Source: Lingula anatina
Lineage: Eukaryota; Brachiopoda; Lingulata; Lingulida; Lingulidae
Reading direction: 5' to 3'
Length of the DNA: 64,000 nt
NCBI RefSeq assembly: GCF_001039355.2
Contig: NW_019775571.1
Coordinates: forward strand, 199,782-263,781
The stretch's first letter is position 1; every line of letters starts with the position of its first letter. The translations under genes and the position numbers were made by a program. The notes under the pieces are model-generated. The model saw only the letters and a list, made by a program, of their open reading frames with translations. It ran no database searches and was not told the DNA's origin. Shown one piece after another: positions 39,301 through 50,200 of this stretch.

Positions 39301-42300
39301 ACCCAGGATTGAGGGAAGTTGAATATTACCATGTCAATCTCACAGCTGGTGATTGCCTATACATTCCTTATAAGTGGTAAATATTATCTATATACCTTTT
39401 GCCTCCGACATGGAAGTATTGGTTATTCCTACTTTGCCTTTTGCCATTAATTAGCTTCTCACTGTAAGTACACTGTAGGTTATAGTTGGTATGAGTCATT
39501 TTACAGCATTTTGGACAAGAAAAATTAACAATGAAAAGAGATTTAAAGAAGTAAAAAACTATTTCTTTTAGTTTTTATCCACTTATGCCTCATAACAGGT
39601 GCAATATAGGCAAATGCCAGTAGTGTTAACAATAATGATTTATGAATTATTGTTAAATAGTTACAAGGAGTCAAACTATTTTGCCTGCTCCTCTGTGACA
39701 ATTGTATTTTGTCAGATGTATATTTTGGAATGGTCCACTGTCTTGATATTCATTGATCAGCATTTGATAATGTTTCAGGATCCACCAGGTCCGCTCTTAT
39801 AACCGTAACATAGCAGTGAATATCTGGTGGAACTTTCATAAAAATAAAAAGCTTGATCTCAGCCAGTGCGAGGGTCGGGAAGAGGACCCTGCTATCACTT
39901 TGGATAAATGTCAGTTTTCAGGGTTTGATGAAATGTTACAGGATGTAGAATCAATTATGTAAGCACCTTTTGTCACAAATTTCAATTGTGCATGCAACTC
40001 ATGCAGTTATATACATATGCAATATTCATTGTCACAACATCTTTCAGTACATGGATGCATCACAAGTGGCAGATTTAAACTAAATGGTTCATTAATGGTC
40101 TTGTTATGTTTTTTCCTTTTTTTTTTGTATCAGTTTTAAAATTTCAAATTTTGAGATAATATGAGATATTTGAATTGACACTAAATGTCCTTCTGGGTTA
40201 AAGTACAAGCATTTATGGAACATAAGCTAATACTTTGCATGATTTCTCTTTTCATTGTTTTTTTTAGTGCACATTTTCTTGATATTTGCAAAACCAACAA
40301 AGAAATCACATTTGAAAAGTTCCAGAAAATCCTGGGAATAGTAAGTGCAACTTGGTCAATACATTTTACAGCTTTAATGTTTTTAGCTTTAAAGTTGGTT
40401 AATATCAAGTTTTTATACAGGAACTGTACATTTTCAAAAGGCGAAAACAACCTTGATTTTTAGATGGCTTTTGATAACACAATTCAGTGACTTATGAGAT
40501 ATTGTTTGATGGCATTTGTACATGGCAAATTTAAATAGATGAAAATCACCTTTCTAAATTGAAATAAACAAAAAATGAAGTCATTTTGCTACTATTTGTT
40601 TGGTTATAAATTATTGTTACGTTTTCTAACAATATTAGGATTTAACTGAAGAAGATGAACAAGTACTTGGCACAGAACATAAACTATACTTGAGTGAGGT
40701 ATGGTCTGTCAAATTACAGATAAAATATGGTACTGACTAGGTCTTTTCAATGGGGGGGGGGGGATTGTGAATATTACAGATACTGTATTTTTGAAGTCTT
40801 AATTTCTTAAAATAAGAGCAATCCTATTGAGTGGTGGCAACAAAATTGAAAAGCAGACTGCTTTATAGTTCTATTCTATGCATAAAATGGACCACAAATG
40901 CAACACAAAAATATCATTTTTTGGTTTTAAAATGATGTGTCTGAAAGTTTGATAATTTTTGCCCATTGAAAAGATCGAGTCATTACTGTACATATTGTAA
41001 TATACATTGTAAAAGATCCTTGGTAAAAGGAAAAAGTGCATGTTTTAGTACTTGATTTAGAAAAGCTTACCAGAAGTTATTAGGTTTCATACCAACAAGG
41101 TTTCAATGTTCATTTAGGCTTCGTTCACATGGAAAGTCTATTTTCTAAAAATCTATTTTCTATTCGCGGTATCTTATGATCACTGTCTGTGCCCTGAATA
41201 TCCCGCGGCGTAATTACTGGCAGCGCGAGCCAGTTACTTATAGTAACTTATAGTAACTGGCTCGCGCTGCCAGTAATTACGCCGCGGGACATTCAGGGCA
41301 CAGACCGTGATCACTAAACATACCGCGAATAGAAAATAGAATTTAGAAAATAGACTTTCCATGTGAACGAAGCCTTATATTGCCTTTTCCCCTTTCCCTA
41401 GATATTCAGAATTTTAGATGCAGACAAAAGCCAGAAGCTGGAGTATAAAGAAGTTGAAAAAACAAGTATTGAGGTAGAGGTTTTTCTGTCAAATTCCATA
41501 CTGCATGTCTTTAATCTGTAATGTTTTTCTTCCACAGATCATTTCATAGATCTTTAGGGAACCACTTAAAGGTTCTCTTCATGTGTCTGAAAATCTTCCA
41601 CAGTCATATTTATGTCCTGTAAAGCTTCTTATGTTTTCCAATTCAATCCCTAAAGATGATAAAACCCTTTAAATGAAAGTTTATCAGAAGCGTACCTAGT
41701 GTCGTTACTTTCTACTCAGCCTCATTGGGTAGCCATTGCATGCTCCCAACATCTGTATTATACATGGCACATTTTCTCGTGTGAGAATGAGGCATTGCAC
41801 GTGACAGCTGATGTCGTTCTGTTTGACTGGCCAGTCATTTCAAACAGCACTAACGTATGAAATTAAAAATGAAATGAGACATCAAATCCAAGTACAGGGA
41901 CAGGCCAAGCTATCCTTTGTGAGTAAGAGAAAATTGCTCTTTACCCCAGAAAAGTTCATTTTGGTGGAAAATTCCTGTGGAGAGAACCTTTAACCTCTTT
42001 AGAGTGGTAAACAAGATTCTGTATAATACTTGTACTAAATCAAACAGCAGTCACATCTCCTAGTCATTTCAGAAATCAGTGATTAAATATTAAATGTTTT
42101 TAACAAATCAATTTAATTGCAATGCTATACAAATCTACATCAAATTGCTTTGGTGTGGTAAACAAAAACAAAGGTAAGTGTTGATATTTGCACCAAACAG
42201 AACTACATGTACCATCACAATCAACAGTGACATCTCACAGTCATTCCAGTAATTCAATGTTCCAGGCATGGGAGAAGGTTCAAGAGCTGCTGATCAAGTA

Positions 42301-42373
42301 TGATGACTTAATGGGAAAGCTAGATGAGCCAGACGAAAATGAAACGGCAGAAGAAATAAGAGATGAGTTGTGA
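36377..42373 (+). CDS. Secreted/ER JmjC domain protein with EF-hand and RDEL tail, ten exons
   Basis: Exons: 36377-36828, 37257-37326, 38410-38535, 38936-38985, 39284-39376, 39779-39958, 40268-40340, 40639-40698, 41402-41473, 42266-42373. They join to 427 residues. The in-frame ATG at 36419 (MDFTPFLLFTFLVC) gives a cleaner signal peptide and 413 residues. The JmjC fold spans about residues 100-270, with the HTD iron-binding pair (SVVHTDSVDNINC), a probable 2-oxoglutarate lysine (GDKEFVFVD), and the distal His (IPYKWIHQV). C-terminal are a degenerate and then a canonical-type EF loop (DADKSQKLEYKE). The chain ends RDEL, a KDEL-class ER retrieval signal. Several N-glycosylation sequons support lumenal location. 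It is probably a 2OG/Fe(II) hydroxylase in the ER; substrate unknown. Exons 9-10 are repeated at 42928-43899. Confidence 0.88.
37555..37830. mobile_element. Foldback MITE, family C (JmjC gene intron 2, first)
   Basis: The arms gattcttgctaaaatgcaat and attgcaatttagggagaaac are inverted, as are gcagcttggatgtctg and cagacatccaagc. The outer part runs from gtccattgcc to ctaggtatgggaac. It is related to 4935-5175. No ORF. Confidence 0.6.
37915..38190. mobile_element. Foldback MITE, family C (JmjC gene intron 2, second)
   Basis: It begins gttcccaaat and ends ttatgggaacagtccc, with inverted gattgatccatctcagcggg and ggagttggatcgatctagc. It lies about 85 bases after the first family C element. Its centre differs, so the arms are partly disrupted. 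Confidence 0.5.
41117..41374. mobile_element. Near-perfect palindromic MITE, PIF/Harbinger-like (JmjC gene intron 8)
   Basis: The element starts ggcttcgttcacatgg and ends ccatgtgaacgaagcc. The arms, about 120 bases each, match almost completely inward through tattcgcggtat, gatcact and the GC-rich ggcagcgcgagccagttac. It is flanked on both sides by TTA, the 3-bp TWA-type target-site duplication of PIF/Harbinger transposons. The duplicated exon 9-10 block starts at this element's right edge. No ORF. Confidence 0.7.
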
Positions 42374-42892
42374 CATAGAGGTGATGAGGTGTGAAATGTC
42401 TCATTAATGTTTGCAGGCATGTTAGAATAGAGCAGGTAGACCAGAACACATGCAATGTAATATTTTTCACTGGACTACAGATTACTGTCATTATTATTAT
42501 ATGCCATATTGATTATCACTTAAAGGACATCCATGCCAACTGGGGAAAGCAGCAATTGGTGAAAACATTTATTCTTGGCACATTCCTTATTTAAACATAA
42601 ATACACCCAAAATCTAAGCAATGTAGAAAAGTATTTGTGAACATTAAAAACGCGTGAATCTTTCTTGTTTCTTGGTTATTATATTGAGACAAAGGGGCAT
42701 CTTTTTTTCTCTTTTATCTTTTTTTCTTAGATAAACCCAGTTTTCCAATTGAAATGAATGAGCAATATATGTCTTTCAATAGGATCATTTGTAAAAGAAC
42801 AAAACTAGGTATTCAGTGTTGTGAACTGAAATTTGTTATGGATTATTAACTAGTGAATGCAAAATACATATTGACTAGTTCGAGTTAAATTA
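41371..42892. repeat. Duplicated 1.5-kb block, copy A (JmjC exons 9-10)
   Basis: The block is repeated at 42897-44418 with a constant offset of 1526 bases and only about two visible substitutions (for example caatccc/caaaccc). It contains exons 9 and 10 and part of the 3' UTR, and ends at the N at 42893. Confidence 0.9.
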
Positions 42893-42893
42893 N
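42893..42893. other. Single-N assembly junction
   Basis: One N lies between the end of copy A and the start of copy B. Copy B opens with cgtagcc, the last bases of the palindromic MITE. Confidence 0.9.
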
Positions 42894-42896
42894 CGT

Positions 42897-44418
42897 AGCC
42901 TTATATTGCCTTTTCCCCTTTCCCTAGATATTCAGAATTTTAGATGCAGACAAAAGCCAGAAGCTGGAGTATAAAGAAGTTGAAAAAACAAGTATTGAGG
43001 TAGAGGTTTTTCTGTCAAATTCCATACTGCATGTCTTTAATCTGTAATGTTTTTCTTCCACAGATCATTTCATAGATCTTTAGGGAACCACTTAAAGGTT
43101 CTCTTCATGTGTCTGAAAATCTTCCACAGTCATATTTATGTCCTGTAAAGCTTCTTATGTTTTCCAATTCAAACCCTAAAGATGATAAAACCCTTTAAAT
43201 GAAAGTTTATCAGAAGCGTACCTAGTGTCGTTACTTTCTACTCAGCCTCATTGGGTAGCCATTGCATGCTCCCAACATCTGTATTATACATGGCACATTT
43301 TCTCGTGTGAGAATGAGGCATTGCACGTGACAGCTGATGTCGTTCTGTTTGACTGGCCAGTCATTTCAAACAGCACTAACGTATGAAATTAAAAATGAAA
43401 TGAGACATCAAATCCAAGTACAGGGACAGGCCAAGCTATCCTTTGTGAGTAAGAGAAAATTGCTCTTTACCCCAGAAAAGTTCATTTTGGTGGAAAATTC
43501 CTGTGGAGAGAACCTTTAACCTCTTTAGAGTGGTAAACAAGATTCTGTATAATACTTGTACTAAATCAAACAGCAGTCACATCTCCTAGTCATTTCAGAA
43601 ATCAGTGATTAAATATTAAATGTTTTTAACAAATCAATTTAATTGCAATGCTATACAAATCTACATCAAATTGCTTTGGTGTGGTAAACAAAAACAAAGG
43701 TAAGTGTTGATATTTGCACCAAACAGAACTACATGTACCATCACAATCAACAGTGACATCTCACAGTCATTCCAGTAATTCAATGTTCCAGGCATGGGAG
43801 AAGGTTCAAGAGCTGCTGATCAAGTATGATGACTTAATGGGAAAGCTAGATGAGCCAGACGAAAATGAAACGGCAGAAGAAATAAGAGATGAGTTGTGAC
43901 ATAGAGGTGATGAGGTGTGAAATGTCTCATTAATGTTTGCAAGCATGTTAGAATAGAGCAGGTAGACCAGAACACATGCAATGTAATATTTTTCACTGGA
44001 CTACAGATTACTGTCATTATTATTATATGCCATATTGATTATCACTTAAAGGACATCCATGCCAACTGGGGAAAGCAGCAATTGGTGAAAACATTTATTC
44101 TTGGCACATTCCTTATTTAAACATAAATACACCCAAAATCTAAGCAATGTAGAAAAGTATTTGTGAACATTAAAAACGCGTGAATCTTTCTTGTTTCTTG
44201 GTTATTATATTGAGACAAAGGGGCATCTTTTTTTCTCTTTTATCTTTTTTTCTTAGATAAACCCAGTTTTCCAATTGAAATGAATGAGCAATATATGTCT
44301 TTCAATAGGATCATTTGTAAAAGAACAAAACTAGGTATTCAGTGTTGTGAACTGAAATTTGTTATGGATTATTAACTAGTGAATGCAAAATACATATTGA
44401 CTAGTTCGAGTTAAATTA
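42897..44418. repeat. Duplicated 1.5-kb block, copy B (JmjC exons 9-10)
   Basis: Copy of 41371-42892. It runs without a break into the rest of the 3' UTR, so the true 3' end of the gene follows this copy. Confidence 0.9.
42928..43899 (+). CDS. JmjC/EF-hand protein exons 9-10, second copy
   Basis: 42928-42999 and 43792-43899 encode the same EF-hand segment (ILDADKSQKLEYKE) and RDEL tail as 41402-42373, with intact splice sites and stop. The 3' UTR continues to AATAAA at 44873-44878. It is most likely the other allele of the same two exons, not a second C-terminus. Confidence 0.8.
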
Positions 44419-44872
44419 CTGCCAGCTGAACAAAGAGGGGATTTTTAAAATTCAAATCTTTACTGTTATTATTTTAGTAATGGAATATTCCATTGTATGG
44501 CAATGCAGTAATAAGCATGCATCAATTTTTTTTTTTTTTTTTTTGGGGGGGGGGGGAGATTTGGCATAGGACGTGTGCCATTGTTCATTGTTTATAAGGA
44601 ATAGGTCTGATATTTGTTTTATTTATTCAAGACAAGGAATTTGTGAAAGTTTATGTTGTGTTAAATGCAAAACCAAGGCAGTTGTGTATTGATAAAATGA
44701 ATATTTTTTTAAAAATTGGCAGCTTTTTTCAAAAATGAATTGTGAAAATTTCCTGCTCATTATTTGTCAGTATCAGCATTAGTTGTTGACTTAAATGACT
44801 TATTGATTTTATATTTTTTCACTTTACCAAGGAGCAATTGGTATCAATTTTTATTTTGAAAATTTTTGTTGA

Positions 44873-44878
44873 AATAAA
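44873..44878 (+). terminator. Poly(A) signal of the JmjC/EF-hand gene
   Basis: AATAAA about 975 bases after the second-copy stop codon, followed by a GTTGTTTT stretch that resembles a downstream element. Confidence 0.55.
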
Positions 44879-44879
44879 A

Positions 44880-47219
44880 AGTTGTTTTAGAAATGTTTGA
44901 TATAGTCAACTTTTATTGTAATTTCCAAATTATCAGTTTACCTATAAGTGTCTTTGCCTCTGAAACACACTCTTGGCTAAAAGGGCACAAGTGTACAAGT
45001 TATTGTACACATAAGTTTATTTTATTTATTTTATTTTCATACTACCTCAGAACCATTTTTGTGGTATATATAATAAAAACGATATACAACCTAAGTTGAA
45101 TTTGAGGATAAATTGCCAAGTATTTATTTGCCTATTTCCAAATTGACTTTTTTCAAGTGTATTGGTGCATCAAATTCCATGAAAAGGCACGCAATGGGTT
45201 TGGACTTTTGGTAAATCTTTGATGATTTTGTACATTTTTAGGTATAATGTGTGCTTTTAAATCAGCTTGTCCTCAAGTGAATTGAAATCTATAAAAGTTG
45301 TCTAAAGTCTGTATTAAACAAGACTTCTGTATACGCACATACATTTTAATAGGATTTCAAGTGATACCTTACTTGTTTTTGACTTAAAGAGAAAGCAAGG
45401 CCATTAATCTGTCATGGAGGGGCAATTTTATAAAATAATTTTATAAGCAACGACACAGACAATATTTTCTCACCAAAGAAACTAAAGTTATATCACAATA
45501 CACCAAAATGAAACTTTTTTGCTTATTTACTTTCCTCTACTGCAGCAGCAGAAATAAAATCCCTTTCAAATCTAAAGTAAATATTTGCCAGAAAAATTCC
45601 TTCTACCTAGACTTTCTCTTTTGATTCTTTATTAATTCATTATTTTATATATTCATTTTTTTCTCTTTTACAAATGTATGCAAGTTATTCCATACTAGTG
45701 CAATCTGATGAAACTATGAATATTTTCATTCTATTAATCTTATTAAAATTAAAGGGATAACAACTGTTCGTATGACATTCATATTTCATAGTAAATACAT
45801 TGTAAACAACTCATAGAAACATAATATATTCTATTAACAAAAACGACAGTTATAGCAATTATTCTGAAGTCTGCTTGTCATCAGACCACGTGACCTCCAT
45901 AGATGGCTATACTCTGTAATAATCTCTTAAGAGATTATTACAAAAAAACAAACTTTTTTGAAAAAAAAACAGTGACTAATTTTGAATGTAGAAATGGATT
46001 TATTAACCATTGGTAAGTATGGGAAAATTGTCCTTTACCCCAGGAAAATTAACTTTTTGGCCAAAATGAACAGTTGTTATCCTTTTAATACAAATACCTA
46101 CAGCTTGAAAAGACCATACATATCTATAGACCATGGTTAAATGTGTATAATAATAATGACAGCTTGTAGAAAAATAGTAGCACTTGAGTTTATATTTTAA
46201 TCCTAGAACTTCCAAAGCCTGAGTAAGATATTCAGAGAAAATACATGTAGCTATTAATTAGAATCACACAGTCTTGAATGCCAGGAAACTGTCTGAAAGA
46301 GAGTCATTAGATGACAAGATTCAGTTATAAAGACAATGGGTCTTTTCCGATCAAAAATAATTATCTGAATTCATTGAAAAGAGGAATTAACAGACTTGGG
46401 TTTGATTTTTCTGTGAATGATGCAACTTCTTCCAAATGGGTTACATAAACTGATGAGCATCTTGAAGGAATTTTGACCTGAAGGTAAGGAATATAGTTGG
46501 AATATGACAATAGTGAAGTCTGAATTTTAAGTTGTATAATTATACATTTGTACCACAAGCCTATATAGCCAGCAACTGCAAAGGTGTGGATTTTTTTTTT
46601 TAATAGTGGACCTTTTTACCACAGCTGTAACAGAATCTAGATCAAATTTTGATCCAGGCAGTTCTCCAAACTCCCTGTCTATGGGCTTGCTGCAAGAAAG
46701 ACTTAGTACAATATAAATAATAATCAAAAACTATCCAGGGCACTGTGGTCATAGGCTCTGTAAGAACATGTTTACAAAAATATCCCTCCTACTCATCGAA
46801 GTTGTCTTTTACGTTTGATTGGAAATAAATGCATTACCTTCACACCCAGAGATGTAAAAAAACAATGTCATCTCACCATTCGTACACTTAATTCATGACT
46901 TTAAGCCAATCCAACGAGATGCACCAATAATCATAAGACTGATCTATATACAGTGAGAAATGGTTCACAATCTCAATATTAGAACCTTCTCCAAGAAATA
47001 ATTGTTCACAGTTCTGTCTGCAACTTTCCCAGTAAAGTCAGACCTGCATAGACAATTTATACCAATCCAACAACTCGAGCAAGGCATGTGTGTTCTTGCT
47101 CTTTCCTGCATCTCCATGCAAACAACATATTGTGCCAGACAATACTCATACGTCACCACAGAGGATCATTTGCATTATGCTCTTATAATTTTTATGTCAG
47201 GCTACTTCAAGTTCAACTG
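44880..47219. other. Convergent 3' intergenic region with a TTAA MITE
   Basis: No gene is present. It holds the 3' flank of the JmjC gene, a TTAA MITE at 45753-46084, and the 3' UTR of the minus-strand CUB receptor gene nearest 47219. Otherwise it is AT-rich and featureless. Confidence 0.6.
45753..46084. mobile_element. TTAA-flanked MITE, piggyBac-like (copy 1)
   Basis: The element starts AGGGATAACAACTGTTC and ends with the inverted GAACAGTTGTTATCCTT-type sequence, flanked on both sides by TTAA (45749-45752 and 46085-46088). A central perfect stem, taataatctcttaagagattatta, lies near 45920. The interior matches 61394-61717 along its length. TTAA target sites are characteristic of piggyBac; the assignment is by flank and size only. 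Confidence 0.65.
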
Positions 47220-50200
47220 TCACACTGTGGAAACTTTAGGATTGGTATCTTGCGAATGATTTGGCTGTGTAAAGAGATTTTCATCATCTACCGTGCTGCC
47301 TCGAATAAAATGAACTTCTTGCTCCAAGTCCTGTTTTTTGTCACGTGATTTCTTCCTGCGTCGTCTAAACACACAGACACCAATCAAAAGCAACAGCACC
47401 GCAGTTAAGATCAACCCAAGGATCACATGAACAACATTCATCTTCTTGGTAGAAGGACCTGCAAAAAGTTGATATTTCTCAAAATTTCAATCCAACTTAT
47501 GTGTACTACATGAAAAAAATTAAGTGACATGAAAATATGCCAAACAAAATTTTGAAATAAAATATGTACCAGTATGAAAAAATTCACTACAAAACTCACA
47601 CAAAAGTGAATAATTTTAAAAGAAAAGTGACAAATCTCCAGTACTGCATTTGTTGCAGTTTAAAGCTTCTCCTCTTAAGTATAATAATTTTCTTTCAAGG
47701 TCTGTCCTCCCCCCCCCCTCCAAAAAAAAAAAGTAAAAAAAAAAAAAGACATATGACATCTGCCAGTATATGTGTGTGCACATAAATGAAGCACCATGCT
47801 ATTACCTATTGTTTTTGACCTACATGTATAACAAATTAAGAAAAACATTTTATATAATTTATCTCAACTTTTAAAAAATTTGTACACATCAGTACTTGGA
47901 GTTTTTAAATCTATATAACTTTTGGTGAAATAAAATAAACTTATACTGAACGCATATGTGCCTCTTGTCTTTCTAAAACTCCTTAAGGGCACATAGAGAC
48001 TACACAAATTTAATCTACAGATGGTCAGAATGTACATATGACTCAAATGACAATGAAATGGGCACACTGACAGTAATCAATAGGAGGCAATTACTGGAGA
48101 GCAAAGATTGATGCCAAATTCTTGATGTGTTCTATGGGCCAAATTACGTCCTCTTCATCCAGATAAGTGATGAATGACTTTCAAGTTGATCTCAAAATTG
48201 ATGAATCATGAATGTCTTGGCACTGATACAATAACAAATCAATTGCACCAAACCCATGAAAAATGTCAAATTTGCTGATTAAAAATGCTGCCTACTTGTC
48301 TACTTTTCATACAGCAGGATTAAGCAATATCAAAATGAGAGTGAAAATTGTAAATTGTCTAAACTTGACAATATTCCTCTGTTATGGCCCTGATCTATAA
48401 ATAAATGCAAAAAAAAAACACAAAAGTTTTTTTTTTTATTTTAGGCAGCACATTTTATCCTCCTATAGAAAAAATGCCAGAAAAAGAATTATATTGAAAA
48501 AATCTGATCTGAAAATCTAATGCAGCATATTCTGTCCATAAAGACTATTATCTTTGTCTAAAATAGACACGTTTTATGTGCATGTATATCATAATATACG
48601 GACACATGTAGCACATCTATTCAAGGGAAAAAGCAGCAGTAACTTTTATTTTAAGGCTATACATGCATGCTTCAGTAATATTTATGACATAAAGGTGAGA
48701 GTCGGTGCTTGTCATACAGTGAGTAAAATCTACTTTAAATGAATATTACTTTATTTTTCTTATCATTCTCAGTGCAGTGAATCTTAAATGTGATAGGGCA
48801 CTTACTTTTTTGTTCTACAAGTGCAGACAGTGGGAAACTTCAACTAACTGCACCTACAGTTCTAAATACTGTGTGAACAAATGGAATCCAGAACAAAAAC
48901 CAAGAGAGAAATGAAATAAGTCTACGGGCATCACCTATGACATAAAATGAAGAAAACACAATGCATTTACAATAAGCAACAAAAATAATATTTTGCTTGC
49001 AATCAGCCAGCTTTTTTTAAAATTCCATACCAGTTCATTTATTCTTAAATGCTTTCAATAGTGGATGGCTGGAAAAATTGTTATATAAAGGTAAAGGGGT
49101 AGCTGAATAGCCATTGGATTTTAGAGAGAAACATTTATTCAACAAGAAATGTCTGACAGGAATTTTTTTCTGTTTGGGCTAGTTAAAAATTAAAAAATCA
49201 ATGCTGTGATTCAAGCAATATAAATATTGAATCCAGCTAAATCCTTCAATTTTTAAACAATTTCTCCTTGACTGTTTGCAAGCCTTCTCGAAAAAAAATC
49301 ACTATGTCCATTACAATGATGACAATTTAATGTAGACTTTAATGGAGACACATTGATTCGTTATTAAGCTTATGACCACATGGACAAGGAACTAAATAAG
49401 ATAAAAAACAAAATACTTCCAATGAAAGCATGATTTACACAGTACGTTGTCTTTTCACAAGTGACATATTCAAATGTAAATGTTCAGTAAATGTGTTGGA
49501 TGGGCAATATTGTGTAAAGTTAACAAATGTAACAGTTGAGTGTACCAGTGTGTTAGTTGAGGTAATAATTAAGTCTAAGCCATGACCTTTGTTGTTTGCT
49601 TCAGTCCATTCAGTGAGTTTAGTGTTCCAGTGTGCTAGTGTGTGATTCTTTCCTTTGCTGTGAAATATGTAGTATGCCAGGGGTCCATAAGAGTTAGTTT
49701 TGACATAGTGGTGTATCTACTAAGTGATCTGATATTCGAATAAGAAATTGTGACAGGTGTTCCTGCACCATTGTGTTAAGTGTGACAGTTTCTCACATGA
49801 TATCCCTTCATCTGAGGTGTCCCCTTCTCCACAATGTGTCACCTTGTCACACACCAAATTCCTGGGGATGCAATACTGGTTAGCATGACACTTGAAACCA
49901 CTGCAATACCCTAAATGTAACAACACACATATGTGGGCTTTTGTGAAATATAACAACTGACTAATTAATCAATTCAAGTAAATTTAAGTGACTTATTGTT
50001 TAATCTATGTTTCAATAATTGATCCAGGTTTATTAATCAATATCTCAGGCAATAATTATTTTTATATAAAATACACTTTACTGGGGGAGGGTGGGGGGAA
50101 AGAAACCTGTGTGGATGAAACTTTTTTTTGTAATAAAAAATTGAATAAATATTGAGTCTTCAGGTAAGGACTTAATTTACCAAGATAGACTTCAGGTATA

